Source: Rutstroemia sp. NJR-2017a BVV2
Lineage: Eukaryota > Ascomycota > Leotiomycetes > Helotiales > Rutstroemiaceae
DNA: 64,000 bases
Reading direction: 5' to 3'
NCBI GenBank assembly: GCA_002946415.1
Contig: NJPS01000048.1
Location: 186,001-250,000, forward strand
Below the pieces are notes generated by a model. The model was not told the origin of the DNA. It did not search any database and saw only the letters and a program-made list of their open reading frames with translations. The position numbers and the translations under genes are program-made. Positions 33,901 through 48,758 of the stretch are shown one piece after another (the first letter of the stretch is position 1; every line of letters begins with the position of its first letter).

Positions 33901-34541
33901 TCTTTTAAAAGCACTGATGGAAAGCTGGTCAGGCATAGGATCAAAGGTTGGAGGTGCGGTAGCACGAGTATTCGGAACGATACGACCACCAGCTGTAACT
34001 CGAACATGAGTTGGAGACACAACAGCCCTGTAGAATCTACGGAAGTTCTCTGCTTGATGAGTAGCCGCATTGGTAGGTGCAGAATGTGGCTGTACTTGAT
34101 TGTCAAAAGTGCGGCGTGTGTCAAAGCTGGTACGTGCGCGAAGATGCCAGCCAGTACTCTGTTCATGGATTGAGCGATTGCCGGATTTTCGATGGTCTTG
34201 ATATTCGCTATCTTCGGAGGGTTCTGGAAGACGTTTCTCGATTGCGTGTTGCTTTTCATGCTTAATAGCAGAGAGGGTTTTAGTTAAGCAAGAATAGTTA
34301 CCTGGGTGTTGCAAAGCTTCTTGAGGGATTCTAAACAGAGAAGCTACTGAAACGGTTAGTGGACTTGGATGAAGTAGATGGAATGTGTTGGATGAATTGA
34401 GATCCAAGACTGACCAATATTGAGCTGCTGGTTGATTTTCTCAACAGGACAGTTGACAATCAAAAGCGAGTTTCTCATTCCAAGCAACTGATCGATGAAA
34501 TACCGACGGGCACCTGTGTTTCTTTCTGATAAGGGAGCCAT
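30984..34541 (-). CDS. Large low-complexity hypothetical protein
   Basis: Three exons from the complement: 34415-34541, 31394-34346, 30984-31335; 1143 aa, in phase. I do not recognise the family. The first exon encodes a compact, conserved-looking helix (ARRYFIDQLLGMRNSLLIV). The bulk is Ser/Pro/His/Gln/Met-rich and disordered, with a Met-Pro run (MSMPMPMPMTM, about 355-366), a short coiled-coil segment (HHLHYLRQHLMSLDNHI) and phosphorylation-type SP/TP sites. The C terminus ends in a charged helix (AAEDYATYLKRSARAKETR). Such architecture fits an RNA-associated or post-transcriptional regulator, but that is conjecture. Its upstream flank is an unusually long gene-poor block. Confidence 0.82.
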
Positions 34542-37169
34542 GATTTGGCACCTTCAGTCTCACAATCTGGAAAGATTGCCGTGATCTGGTATTGGGTGCC
34601 AACAGTTCAACCCCAAGGTTCAAGGTCGATATTTGCGTGATATAATATGCCACCACCAATTCTACGAGACTTCTTTACTGTTCCCACTTCGTACAATATA
34701 GATTTCCGACCATATATAAAAGAACGCGTTATTTGGATGCCGAAAGCAGGTTTGCTAGGCTTTCGAAATTGAGCTTCTGCAACTCTTTGCTTGGATGTGG
34801 TCGGGTACTTTGGTGTATGCTGGTAGCTAAAAGTCGAGAAGTGATAATAATTAGCCTCTGTAATAGGTTTATTTCAGCCCCAATATGATCACCAGGCAAT
34901 GAGTGTAGCGCGTTTCCAGAATCTGCATTGAATAGCAAGACTGTCAAGTCCGGCATAAAAGGTGATTGGATTGTGGCCCAGAGGACTCCGAATGAATCCA
35001 CCAAGCAATTGCGCAATCGCATTGCCAAATTGGTGGTGCAAGATAAATAAGAGGGCATTCACAATTCACTGACCACTAATGTACGGGAAGGGAACAGATG
35101 CCAAATCTTGACACTGACCGAGATGGTCGAAAGTGAGAATCGACAGGTGCCCTTACAGTCCGTGAGAGCGCGACCCAACGTTGACGAAGTAGTGGAAAGA
35201 AAAGAAAGAGATTTGTACAGGAATTGGAACTAATGAGAAGCAAGACAACCAAAGCGACTTATCTCGCAAAGATGGAATTGGATCGTTGAATGAAAGATGT
35301 GTACTGGGGAGCAGTTGGACTTGACCATTAAAGAGAGTGTGTTGTTGAGAGAAGACCTCGAAGCGGCGATCAGAAACTTAGAGCGGTACGGAAGTACCAG
35401 GAGAGCACATCAACATATTCGTCGCTGCTTTGAACTTTTACCCTACAGAGAACTTTTACCCGAGAAATAACAAATGGTGATTGGCGACTGCACTTATTTG
35501 AACGAATCCGATTCAATCAAGGCAGGAGCAACTACTTCAACAGACCCATCAATTCACTACCATCCTACCAGGTGAGGTCGTTAGCTATCCAAGAAGGGGG
35601 AACTGAGCGAGTGTACGGCGGATGGTGTACAGCAAATTTCTAGGGCTATCTGAGTAAAGCGCCTTTTACCATACCAATATCGAACTCATACGTGAATGCT
35701 GCCAAGATATACCCATTCTGTTGGCCTGGTAGAGAAGACGGCATATCCATCCCACCCCATCCTGCAGAGACTCTGGAAATGTCGGCTCAAACTCCAGATC
35801 TTCGCTCCATGCTTCGCCCCATTACTACGAACGAGAAGCGCTACGCCGCGGAAGGTCGCTACTGTCAAGCATGTATGTATTTGCTAACAAACGAACTCCA
35901 ACTTTGCGCCGGCGCGTGGTAGCAGACCGCCCCAGATGTCTGCCAAGGTGGCAAGGAGATATCCAACCACGCGATATATGATCCCGCAGCGGCGGTATAA
36001 ATTACGTCTGAAGCTACCTTGTAGTTGTAATGGGTATCTGAGCAACGAACGGCGGTGACATTGTGACTTCCTGACTCTGTTCCTTCCGTCATCGCGGCAT
36101 CCATCAGGTGTTTGAAGAGTTGCAGAACAATTGAGGACAGTGGGAGAGCCTGAGGGTAGAGGAAGGCATTATGGACATTCGTATGGTCCATATGTACAAC
36201 CATGTATAACCACTTAGGGAAAATACGAAAGAAGGTTGGAATATGCCCACGTCGGCGGTTGCTGCTGCGTGCCACTCAGTGACTTAGTCGTCTGAAGTCA
36301 GCAGCATAGCCGCGAGGCTTTACCTCTTTAGAATTAGCTCACGGCGAGCTAGCTGTGCGACACGTGACTCCACGGAATTCTGTCACACCTCAAACTGCCG
36401 ACAGCACACATCAAACCAACATCTTCTCTCATGTAGGAGCTCACTTAGAACACTATTTAGGACATCATATGGAGTCTTTCTATTCTCAATGGGTTGTATT
36501 GCTCAAAAATAGTTGAGGAAGCTAGACCATTTCTCCCACAATCTCTCCAATCATGAACGACAACTTCAACACGAGTCCAGGAAGTCACATTTGTGACCTC
36601 CAAAGCTCACAGCGTAGATTATGATGACGACGTCTCGACTGGCAGAGATTGAGACTTTCATTCAGCCCACAACAACTCTGAAAACTATGTCTCCGCCAGA
36701 AACTCGCCGGGCGGGTCCATCACTCATCCACGAACAAACTCGACTATATTATTTCCTCCAAAATCATCCATCATTAACTATCCATCGCGTTGCATAAACG
36801 AAAGAGAATATCAGGACAGCCTGTGTATCAATCTGGATCTGGTACCCATCACACAATTCACCCTGGAAACGTGATCTTCAACAAAAAAACGACGCTCAAC
36901 TTCAAGCTCAGCAAAGTGAGGCGACGGCTCTCAACCTTACTCCAAGTACGGAAACATCAACTTATTATCCATTTTGAGTTCCACCTTTCAGAACAACTAA
37001 GTCATCAAATCTGTCACCGCTGTTGGTTGTCAATGAGAAATTGTCGTTTCGAACTTGGAAATGTGTCACGACAAATCCTGCTGTTGGCTGCTACCAATGC
37101 CATTGGTCGTCGTGAAGCTCACAGCGGCCGGCTCTGTCGAGGTTGGAAACTACACTTTAGGTGGACTGT
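34542..37169. other. Long upstream region of the 1143-aa protein
   Basis: 2.6 kb with no assembled gene. On the same strand as the downstream gene there are two open frames of interest, 34729-35058 (109 codons, listed separately) and 35865-36275 (no ATG at its head). A CACGTGAC (CBF1-type) site lies at about 36361. Long upstream regions with small frames are typical of regulated fungal genes. Confidence 0.4.
34729..35058 (-). CDS. Possible small protein or upstream ORF
   Basis: Intact 109-codon ATG frame ending 188 bp upstream of the start of the 1143-aa protein gene and on the same strand. The product has a reasonable amino-acid mixture but no domain. It may be a translated uORF in a long 5' leader, a separate small gene, or chance. 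Confidence 0.25.
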   Translation of the reverse strand: MPSYLSCTTNLAMRLRNCLVDSFGVLWATIQSPFMPDLTVLLFNADSGNALHSLPGDHIGAEINLLQRLIIITSRLLATSIHQSTRPHPSKELQKLNFESLANLLSASK

Positions 37170-37469
37170 TCACCACCAACCACTGTCGACTTCGCCTGCG
37201 GTGACAATATCCTTCAAAACGTAAAGGAAATTGCCATCCTCGAAGCGAGGTGCCAAAACTTCCCTTGCCAAGGGCGCTGTGCTAATAGGAACTGAGATCT
37301 CGTTATCTCTTCCTTTTGCCTAGCATTGGTCAGAAATATCACTCCTTGGAGCTTGATAGCGTACCAAACAATTAGCACATGGTGCATCGTTTACCCATAC
37401 CCAATTCGGGCAGTTAAACGTCAACCAGTACTTGCAACGATACTTGTAGTATCCACCACTACCGCTCAT
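37170..37469 (-). CDS. Small Cys/Trp/Tyr-rich conserved-type fungal protein
   Basis: Two exons from the complement, 37365-37469 and 37170-37319, 84 aa. The 45-bp intron (GTACGC..CTAG, with a CTGAC branch site) is flanked by complete codons, and splicing removes an in-frame stop. The product begins MSGSGGYYKYRCKYWLTF, continues NCPNWVWVNDAPCANCL and AKGRD, and ends VDSGWW. The C-x(8)-C-x(10)-CxxC spacing with aromatic residues resembles short, uncharacterised fungal proteins I know as hypothetical (YKYRCKY..NCPNWV..CxxCLA). There is no signal peptide, so an intracellular, perhaps metal-binding protein is plausible. It sits alone in a 9.6-kb gene-poor block and is shorter per exon than most gene finders accept. 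Confidence 0.65.
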
Positions 37470-40400
37470 GATTGAAGTAACAATATTGAGGGTACCGACG
37501 ATATGCTGATGCTTCCACGGATCGCTATGGTGCTACTACACGCTGGCAGCGAAATCGCATGGGTACATGCACTTGAATTGTTGAAGGAAGACAATTAAAC
37601 CTCGTTATGTTTGACTGGAATGTCAGGAAAGGCACCAAAGTTCGGTGTTGGTAAAGGGAGGAACAGTATTTTGACATCTAAGTTTCTGAAAATTCAACCG
37701 AGTCGCAAGGAAACTTATATACTGGAAGAACTTCCCCGCTCACTGCGTCCCACCGACAAGAAACCCTCTGAACGCAGACGCTTGATATTTCTCTGTAGAT
37801 GGGTAAATTGACAGAAAATCTGAGCTTCCAGATCTGTCAGAATTTCTCGAACGTATATTGCTCTGCTCAGGACTTCTTGCAGATTCAGTTAAGTCAATAT
37901 GCGTTTGAGGCGCAAAAACATGCCTCTCAGCTGCTACTAATAACGATCCTCGATCCCATGCAAAGCTGAATGTGGCTCCGGTATGTTCGTCTGAGCAGAC
38001 AGAGCTTGCGCAAGGTACTAAAGAGCGATTCTGTCGCATCATTCGACTGTCATCCTAGGAACTTTAGTCGTGGAGGGAATCGATTTCAACCTCGAGTTGA
38101 CCTGAACTAGCCTCGAGCCACTGGCCATCCTCCGCTGCAGATAGTGAGGATGGGGCTCTAAGCTTACATACATATCCTTTCTGCACCATTGCACAGACTC
38201 CGAATCGAGTTGTCATTTATCATATGCAGCCTCTCACAGACGAAGTTATTTATCAACCAAACGGGACGTTCCATGCCGTTGAGGTTGCAATGTCAAACTT
38301 GCAGAACGCATCGTTTACTGCAAGTAGCTGATATGGGGTTGTATAGTTATGACTCCCTCACTTGGGACTATCAATATCGTGCATTACGTGTCCTTCATGT
38401 CACCAGTTCAAGAATTGTATTTGGATGTTGCTCTTTCTTGATCGGCGATTGCATCTGCTTTCATCAGCCACTGCATTTTCGATTCAAGCGAAACGCGACG
38501 TGGGCTACCTGCGCAGCTTACGAATGCGTCGAAATGATTCGATAGCGGAAAATACAACATCGTCAACTCTTCTAATTCTTATTGGCAGTCGGGATGGTCT
38601 GCATTTGTACTGAAGTCCGTAATTAATCGGGCTAATCTGGGAGGCTTCATCAGGGCCAGCTTCCATATTCTCACCCGAACACCCTTTTTCTTTAAGAAGG
38701 GATAGTCGGCGGAATTCTAGCGCACCCGTCGTACATGAACATCTGTGCGTCTTTGGGAAGTAAACTGATCACATTCTAAACTTCTAGTTCCACTGTACAC
38801 GTGCTAAATCCGACAATGCGGGCGTCTGAAACAACAACCTCCACACTACGCATGGAGCCTCATTTTCAGTTCAAAATGAAGTTCGATAAAAATTGTTAGA
38901 GAGTTCGATAACTCGTTGATGTAGTACAATTCCGACGGTGTGGACTTTTCAACTCCGTGTTGACTTCTTCGCAATCCTATTACTTGCTACCTTTGCAACA
39001 CGTTTCATTTGAACGGTGCATGTTACAAATCTGCTTGGTCTTTTCCTTGTCCGTCGCACCTTCGGGCCAATATCATCCTTCGTGGATGATATGGAAACAG
39101 ATCAAATTGATTTTTGTGCTACACCTGCTGGGCGTCGTGTCACTCACCTCTCAGGATATCTCATCTCTGATGGCCAATCATGGTATCCCAAAATAATTAT
39201 TGTGGATGGCTCGTTGGCTCACCCTTGCAATAGAACTGGTTCTTTGTCCAAAATAATGACTGGGTATAGCGGGGATTAGCGGAAATCTGTGCATGGAATT
39301 GTCACTTGAGATAGAATGACGAATAAGGCACTTGCAGAGCGATGATGCTCGTTGTTGTTCGTTGCCTGTAACATCTTCGACTGCAGATTCCTTGTCTTTA
39401 CACCACATAACTTTCAGGTTTCATCCGACGACTCTACTGCAACAATCAGGTTGTAATACTGAAAAGTGCTTAAACACGCCATTGTCACACGTCTTTAACT
39501 GATTTTCGCAATCTTTTCGACCACTGAAAAGGCATCTTTCACAACGACAATGTATGAATTTGCGGGCGTGGCCTGCTCTAGAACATATCTACTACTGAGT
39601 ATGCATTGAGGATCAAGTTAGAAAACTTATAAATGCGACATATCATATTTGTTATTGGGAACCCCTCTTGCAATCTTTAGGATAGGTTCACATAGCGTGT
39701 TTAGTCGACTTATCTGGTTACACCTACCGAAAGCCGGGGAGCCTTCTTTTCAGTCATTTCTGAATTACACTACGGATGTTGTGTTTGCCGCTACCGCGAT
39801 TTCCATCAAAATCGTTACTCATTACCGATATCTTGGTCCTAGAAACCAAGCAGCACTTAGCCTCTAAAGGGCTAGACCACCTGTAATACACAAGGCTTTC
39901 TGTTTGTTCGAATGCCCCGGAATGGTTGGATGTTCTACGACCTCAATCATGCACTGAGTAAGGAGTGTGTGCATATTCTCATGCTACTGACTCTATGCGT
40001 GGCGGATATGAAGCGATCGGAGTTTGGCTTCTTCATCTTTCAGAATACTTGACACTTGACGACTAAGACCTCTCCAGACCCCTTTCTGTGGATATCGAAC
40101 ACAGTATCACAATACATGTACGAAGTGGCTTAGCCTACTGGAACAATCGTCCTCATTCATCCGGCCGTATCCTTTATGCTTCCAACTCATCATCCCCAAC
40201 CTCCTGTATGCATTCTTGACCTCGACTGGGAGCTTGCATACGATAAGTACATTTGCCATGACTTGGAGACAATTGCTAAAGCTTAGAGGTGGAAAATTGG
40301 AGATGGTTGGTTTTATCGAACAGTATTCTGCTTTCTCGTGCTTCGACCCGGACTCTCACCCTCCTCGTACAGCAACGTCCGCCTACAGTGATATCGAGAC

Positions 40401-43400
40401 TTAGGAAAGAATGCTTGATGCGCTAACAACCTGAAATAGTTCGAACGGGGGCTTCTTGCCACTTACCGATAACTTCAGATACAGATGGATTCTGCTATCA
40501 TCTATCCTTCCATCATACAGCCTTGTCCATATCAGCTTTCTCATGACCTCCTCACTGGACGCAAAAATCCCAATTCCTGGGACTCACCGTGCAAGAAGCA
40601 CCCCAACAGCCTCAGCTAGAGCACCCAGGAGACAAATTTACACTGGTTCGTCCTCTACACCCACCGATTTAAGTCTCTGAACGTCTCCTGACGTAGATCC
40701 GATGGATTCTCGGCCGGAATTCATCTTCCCTCCATCACGTCCCTCTGAAAACATTATCCGCCTTCTTATTAATTCATCTACTCACATATTAGTGGTTTAT
40801 GTGCGATGCATCACTCCATCGCCCTGTTCCTAGGTGTCCCCAGCTGCGTTACCTACATAGACAGCCTTCTTTTTCTGCTTTCCAAAATTCAGCAAGCATT
40901 TGAATTATGCCGTTTACGATAGGTACCATGGTTGAGATATCGCCGTCATCAACCGTCTAGGAAGTTCAGAGCACATCTCGGCAAAATAAATCCCGCAGAA
41001 TATCTCCAGCGGATGTTTTTCTCCGAATCATTCCCAAATTTTTTGTTCTTCAATCATATCACCGTCAGTCTTCAGCTCATTACTGCCCAATTGCGACGCC
41101 CCGACAGTTACCCTTAGCTGCACAAGGTTCAAAGCAAGTCCCGTTGTGGTTGGTATCAGTACCCAATGACCTCCCAAAATAGTGGGACAGCCCAGAAAAC
41201 CTGATTGCCCATGCAATGCGGTGCATTGCCACGGCACGGCTCGTCTCGCTATGATCGAAGCTATATGCATACCACCACTCTATGTACTGCGCGGAAATTC
41301 CTACTGGTCGAATCTTAACTGCTAGGTGTCCAAATCTCCGGGATGTTTTCTTGTCGTTGTTAGGAATTACTGCTAATTCAACAGCAGCTGAAGATTTTGG
41401 GTCGGGAATAATTCATCTGGCGACACGTTTCAACGATCCATAAATGCGCCTTCATACGCCGATTCACCAGCGAAGCGAGTATTCCTTGATGGCATCATCA
41501 ATTGATCCGGCAGTCTCGAATCAGTGTCCTTGATATTGATGCCCGAACACTCCTCTTGCACGACTTACGCCTTCTTGATATTCCCCTTCAGCCCTGCACG
41601 CAGGAATTCCAAAGCGACTTTTGCATATACTATGGTAGCCGACGAAACAAAGGTTAAATTTATTCTGGTAGATTCTATCAACAAGGTTACTTTTATCGAA
41701 TCAGATTGTTAAGATCCTACAATTCTGGAGAATTTTAACACTAACCGGGGTACATGTATTAACCTTTGTTATGCTGGCTACGAAGTAATTTGCTGTAGCA
41801 TTTTACAAAGATCTACGTCTGATGTGCCCCGTAGACGATTAATCAGAGCCTTTGACGTTCTAGAAGCTTCAAATTCCAAGAGCAAATCAATGTGAGCAAC
41901 ATTATGCATTCGACAACTCCGCATTTCCGTGTATTAGCACAGACGTCTTCCCGACTCCGTTCGTATCAGTGTACAATGAGGTTACGTTATCGCATTTTCA
42001 TTGGTAGAATACATCAATCACGACCACACTGCCCGTCCGGATGTCACAGTGCAATGCAACAGACCCCCACGGCATGCAGGGACTAGCTCCCGCTATTCCC
42101 TCAGAGGGGCATCCCCAAATTGGTACTGATGTCCCTAGGGTCAGGAGAGCGTCAGTGTGGGTCGACTTTATGCTTACAAATGCCGTGGAATATTCAGTGA
42201 AACCTCATGTATCTTCCCTTGCTTCCCACTATTCGATATCCCGTGTCGATAAGGGCATCATAGTGCTGTGGCCCGACTCCCCGAACCGAAATATCTGCTG
42301 ATTTTCGGAGGCCCTCCGCATGCTACATGTGACGCTGCTCCAGTGACCTCTGTATATGCGTTGTACGTGGCTTCCTTGTGCTCACCATGGCCATGCGTTC
42401 AGTGGATGTTTTGGCGACTCAGACAGTCATACTTATCGAGGTGAGGCAAGCGACATAACTACCTACCAGCCATCTCGCACACGTTCATGGATACCGGAGC
42501 CTAGAACTACTCCAATTATCTACTACGTTACGGTGGGTGTACCATTGATTCATGGAATCCTGTCCGTGTTCTCGAACATTCATCCAAAACTTGCCCTGCA
42601 CTCACTATCAACACCAACACACCATCCCTTTCCTCTTCCCGCGTCCGAATGCTCATCTCAGTCCTCCTAGACTTTGCCACTCCCTAGCTATGAGTGCATG
42701 TTTCACCAAAATGGGTCGAGATTCAAGAACGTGGTATACTCTCATTCACCAATGTCACCAAGAGTTCGCGTAGCTACTGGTATGCAGCTTCGCATCCTGC
42801 ACACTCGGAAATTGACAATAGCTCGACGCTTCATTCCTTTGACTGTGATTCTTACTTAGCCATCACTCCATCTTTCAATCCTACCGCTTCTCACTAACAC
42901 ACCTCAGATGCTCGTCGTCCGCCCTCCGCCCTTCTTTCGTTCTATGCAACCTAGCTGCCTACACTTTGAAAGCCATACGCCAGAGCACTGCTCGGTCTCT
43001 GTCATGTTGAGCTCAAGACGGTGCTTCTAGGATGCTCTTCACAACCCCATTTGACCAACCATAGATCTACCACCTCCACTGACCGTTCATTCCATTCCCT
43101 CGACCTTCGTCCCTTTCAAGTAAATCTTCCTTCTCTCACGCAGACTACATCCTCACCGTTCGATACGAAGCATCATCTGCATTCTACTAGAGCTTCCCCT
43201 GCCACCAACCACGTACATGTCCTCCCGTCACCTGCTTCGTCACCAAATAGACGAAATCCATTCTCATCTCTCTATATAGTTCCAATCACCTTCTTTCACC
43301 TCTAGTTCCCGTCTTACTCTAACATCTTCTTTCCTTTCTCATAACCAATGTCCTCTACCCTTTTTGTCCACTGTAAATCAGATAAGTCAAACACGTTTCT

Positions 43401-44163
43401 CGTGCTGCATTTCTCCCTTCGACTCACCTATCTACCTACCTATCTATCTATCTCTCTCTCTCAACACGTTTTAATGAGCATTGCACTTCCCTTCCTTCAC
43501 ACCATCTTCTAGCAGCTGGCCTAAAGGCCGAAAGATAAATGTCAATGGACCGACCAACCATGCGATAGATACAAACAAGTGATGAGAACAGCCACTCAAG
43601 TACCCTTTCTGCACTTACTAGGAAGGATATTTATCCTACAGGTAAGTAGCAACCCGCCAACTTCCCCGATACATTCAACCAGACTTCCATAGCGTGATCA
43701 TTTCGAGCCCTCGCATTTAGAGAATATCTCTTATTATAAACATCAAAACCTTCACATCATCATTTACAGATTGAATTGTTTTATTCTTCGATTTCTGAAT
43801 ATTTGTGTTAAGAGCTATCTGCTCAGTCTCACAGCCACATTCTACAGAGATAGGATATTCTATAACCGCACCATAGCCATCTATCTTCATGCTGCTTGTG
43901 CCCATGCTGTATCTTTCTTGATCTCACGCTCGTACTCCTTATCCGCTACCGCGGGACCAAGAGAGACGAAGAATGTCACAGCCCTCTTCCACCACTCATA
44001 GCTGTGTAGTTGACTCTAGTCTAGCAGTATTATCATATCCATATCACGGCCCCCCATCCCTCTCAATTCCCTCTTCTCAGCAGCTCCATCTCTATCTCTG
44101 TCACATACCCTTCCATCAACCCCAAGAAACAGATGAGAATGAATGAGTTCGCCCGAAACTCGA
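37470..44163. other. 6.7-kb gene-poor block with pyrimidine-rich plus strand
   Basis: No gene could be assembled. Many 60-120-codon frames occur, almost all on the plus strand; this follows from its pyrimidine-rich composition, which depletes stop codons. The frame 41401-41712 runs with a single internal TGA. The section 43000-43470 is very CT-rich, ends in a (TATC)n/(CT)n tract, and resembles a fungal 5' leader although no plus-strand gene follows it. Confidence 0.4.
43428..43462. repeat. Compound (CTAT/CTAC)n-(CT)n microsatellite
   Basis: About 35 bp of CTAT/CTAC tetranucleotides merging into a CT run within a CT-rich stretch. Confidence 0.85.
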
Positions 44164-46621
<2,458 letters not shown>

Positions 46622-46904
46622 TTTGGAATAGCTGGAACAGGGTTGCTTGTTGTGAATTTTTACTTTTCGATGTTTGCGCAAAGCACCAGGCTGAAAATAA
46701 ATACTTTTATGCAGAAATTACTCAAAAGTTAAGGTTAAGAAAAAGTTATCGGGGATTAGGATAAGAATAGACTACTCTCGATTGGGCCACCGCCTTGGCC
46801 CCAAGCATATTATGTAAGCTTGATTCTATCATATCGTGAACCACAAAGATATCGGACCTCAAACTGACAATTCAAGGATCATTAATTTTATCCAAATAAT
46901 CATC
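46622..46904. promoter_or_regulatory. Bidirectional promoter region of PRP43 and TAF10
   Basis: 283 bp between divergent ATGs; AT-rich with no clear TATA element. Confidence 0.5.
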
Positions 46905-47530
46905 ATGTCTGCACCATCTCCAGACCCTACTTTGGACCTAGTTCCTCCCACTACACAGCCAGAAGGTGAGGAAACAGATGCGCCAGCACCGGAACCAAAA
47001 CTTCCAACAAGGAAAGATGTCTCGCTCAAAGAGTTTCTGGGGAAGATGGATGATTATGCTCCAATTGTATGTTTCCATTAATTCTTTTAAAGGAACACGT
47101 CTAACTTTGATCGCAGATTCCTGATGCAGTAACAAACTACTACCTCACAAAAGCTGGTCTTCCACCTCCACCACAAACCGATGCGCGTCTGGCTCGTCTC
47201 CTTGCGCTTGCGACCCAGAAGTTTATTGCTGATATCGCGGCTGATGCTTATCAATATTCGCGCATACGGTCATCAAACTCATCCAATGCCAACAACCCCA
47301 TGGGAAACTTGGGAGCTGCCGCCGGGTTTCCTGTGCCAGGTCAGCCCGCCACCGCACCTGGAAGCAAGGAACAACAAGGACGTGGTGGACCATTGGGTAT
47401 TCAAAGGCCTGGATATGGTGGTGGTGGACAGGGCGGTAGTCAGAACCGGACAGTTCTCACTATGGAGGACTTGGGTATGGCTGTAGGAGAATATGGTATC
47501 AATGTCAAACGCGGGGAGTTCTATCGTTAA
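46905..47530 (+). CDS. TAF10: Transcription initiation factor TFIID/SAGA subunit TAF10
   Basis: Exons 46905-47066 and 47117-47530; 191 aa. An acidic/Pro-rich N terminus leads to the TAF10 histone-fold: [30 protein letters not shown], and [21 protein letters not shown] Gly/Gln-rich loop of about 50 residues (103-155) splits the fold, as in other fungal TAF10 proteins. The conserved end [22 protein letters not shown] closes it. TAF10 pairs with TAF3/TAF8 in TFIID and SPT7 in SAGA and is nuclear. The phase-0 intron lies within PI-IP. Confidence 0.94.
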
Positions 47531-48014
47531 GGCTATGAAATACTAAAGGATAAATTGGATTGGGTAGGATCCATCGGCGTTATATATTAATCGGCGTTCG
47601 ACCTGGGACAAGGATGGTGGAGACCAACGTATCTGAAATTGTACAACAATCTTACATTTTACGGCACAAAAAACTGCCAGAATTATACCTTATATTTCCG
47701 TCTTTCAAGACAACATGATACTGTGAGAATCGAATGCTGATGCGCCAGTGACTATCAATCATTATATGTCATAGGATTGGGAGACTGCTTATTGATGTCA
47801 TATAATACAGCCACCAATCTTTCTCAGTGACATGCTCTATCAAGTGACATTCCCTTCTCGTTACTGTTGCCAGCATTCGCATTCTATTGGAAGCTCCGTA
47901 TCGTTGAGTAGCTCCATGAAGCATTCCATATGCTACAGCAGATGTACAATACAATGTGACAGCCGTAAAAGTCATGCTCCATCTCAAACGCCCCAAACCA
48001 AGTATGTCGTTTAT
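47531..48014. other. Convergent 3' intergenic region
   Basis: 484 bp between the tails of TAF10 and the uS19m gene; AT-rich 3' flanks, nothing else seen. Confidence 0.5.
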
Positions 48015-48459
48015 TTATTTGTTCTTGCTCTGCTTGTACTTAAATGGCTTTCTCGTCCTGCCGCACTGTTAGCACTTGTACCTCTCCATCGCTCAACATC
48101 AAAAACATACGTCGAGAACTCCCCCAATTTATGCCCCACCATGTTCTCCGTGATCGTCACCTCATTGTAGACCTTGCCATTGTGAACCTCGAAGGTCAAG
48201 CCAATAAAGTTGGGCAGAATGGTCGCAGATCTTGCTTGCGTTCGGATCGGAGGCGCTCTTTGGCCTACGGGCACTTGAACGATCGGGAGACTGTTTGGAC
48301 GGTGTTAGGAAAGCTGAGCAAGAGAGTTTGCGAAAAGTCCTTACGGGACAATATTAGGTCCTATGGCGCATTAGCTTTGAGAGCAAATAATAGAATTGCG
48401 GTCGCCAACGACATACCTTTCCAGATGGACCGTGCGAGAAGTGCTCTGCTCGGAAACAT
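48015..48459 (-). CDS. RSM19: Mitochondrial small-subunit ribosomal protein uS19m (RSM19)
   Basis: Four exons from the complement: 48417-48459, 48345-48360, 48111-48290, 48015-48057; 93 aa. The second exon is only 16 nt and encodes the core of the invariant WKGPNIVPLP motif. Without it the family signature is broken, which strongly supports it. The rest is canonical bacterial-type S19: [34 protein letters not shown] and the basic end [13 protein letters not shown]. The protein binds the head of the mitochondrial 15S-type rRNA. The short basic N terminus ([11 protein letters not shown]) can serve as import signal. It is divergent from MRE11 and convergent with TAF10. Confidence 0.93.
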
Positions 48460-48758
48460 GATGTCGTTGGATTGATATCAAAATTTCTAAGCAGGTCGTC
48501 GATGCGGGCAATATTTGATCCCACGATTCGCATTTTGCAGGGGTTAAACACGCTAATCCAGATCGCGTCTCCCCAACTGCCAGAGGCAACCAAAGTATCA
48601 AAATTTATGTATGACCGCGATATCCAACAAATATAGGTCAATAACTGATCTTTTCTCGTGTCATTACTCCCGTATTCCTAACTTGTACTTTTTGATGAGC
48701 GCAAAGTGAGCCGAGAGAACCGGATTATCTCCGTTTACCCCCGCAGCAAGCAGCCAAG
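48460..48758. promoter_or_regulatory. Bidirectional promoter region of RSM19 and MRE11
   Basis: 299 bp between divergent ATGs. Sharing of control elements is inferred from the spacing. Confidence 0.5.

Noticed and set aside
34264..34304. GTAACT..AAG segment considered as another intron in the 1143-aa protein gene
   Set aside because: Its removal (41 bp) shifts the frame into an immediate stop, whereas reading through keeps a single long frame.
36790..37224. 144-codon plus-strand frame
   Set aside because: It overlaps the second exon of the small Cys/aromatic gene on the opposite strand; the product has no convincing features and the minus-strand spliced protein is much better supported.
41401..41712. 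Plus-strand frame with one internal TGA, possible pseudogene
   Set aside because: A competing coding-like reading exists in another phase, and the pyrimidine-rich strand has few stops by composition; no family could be recognised.
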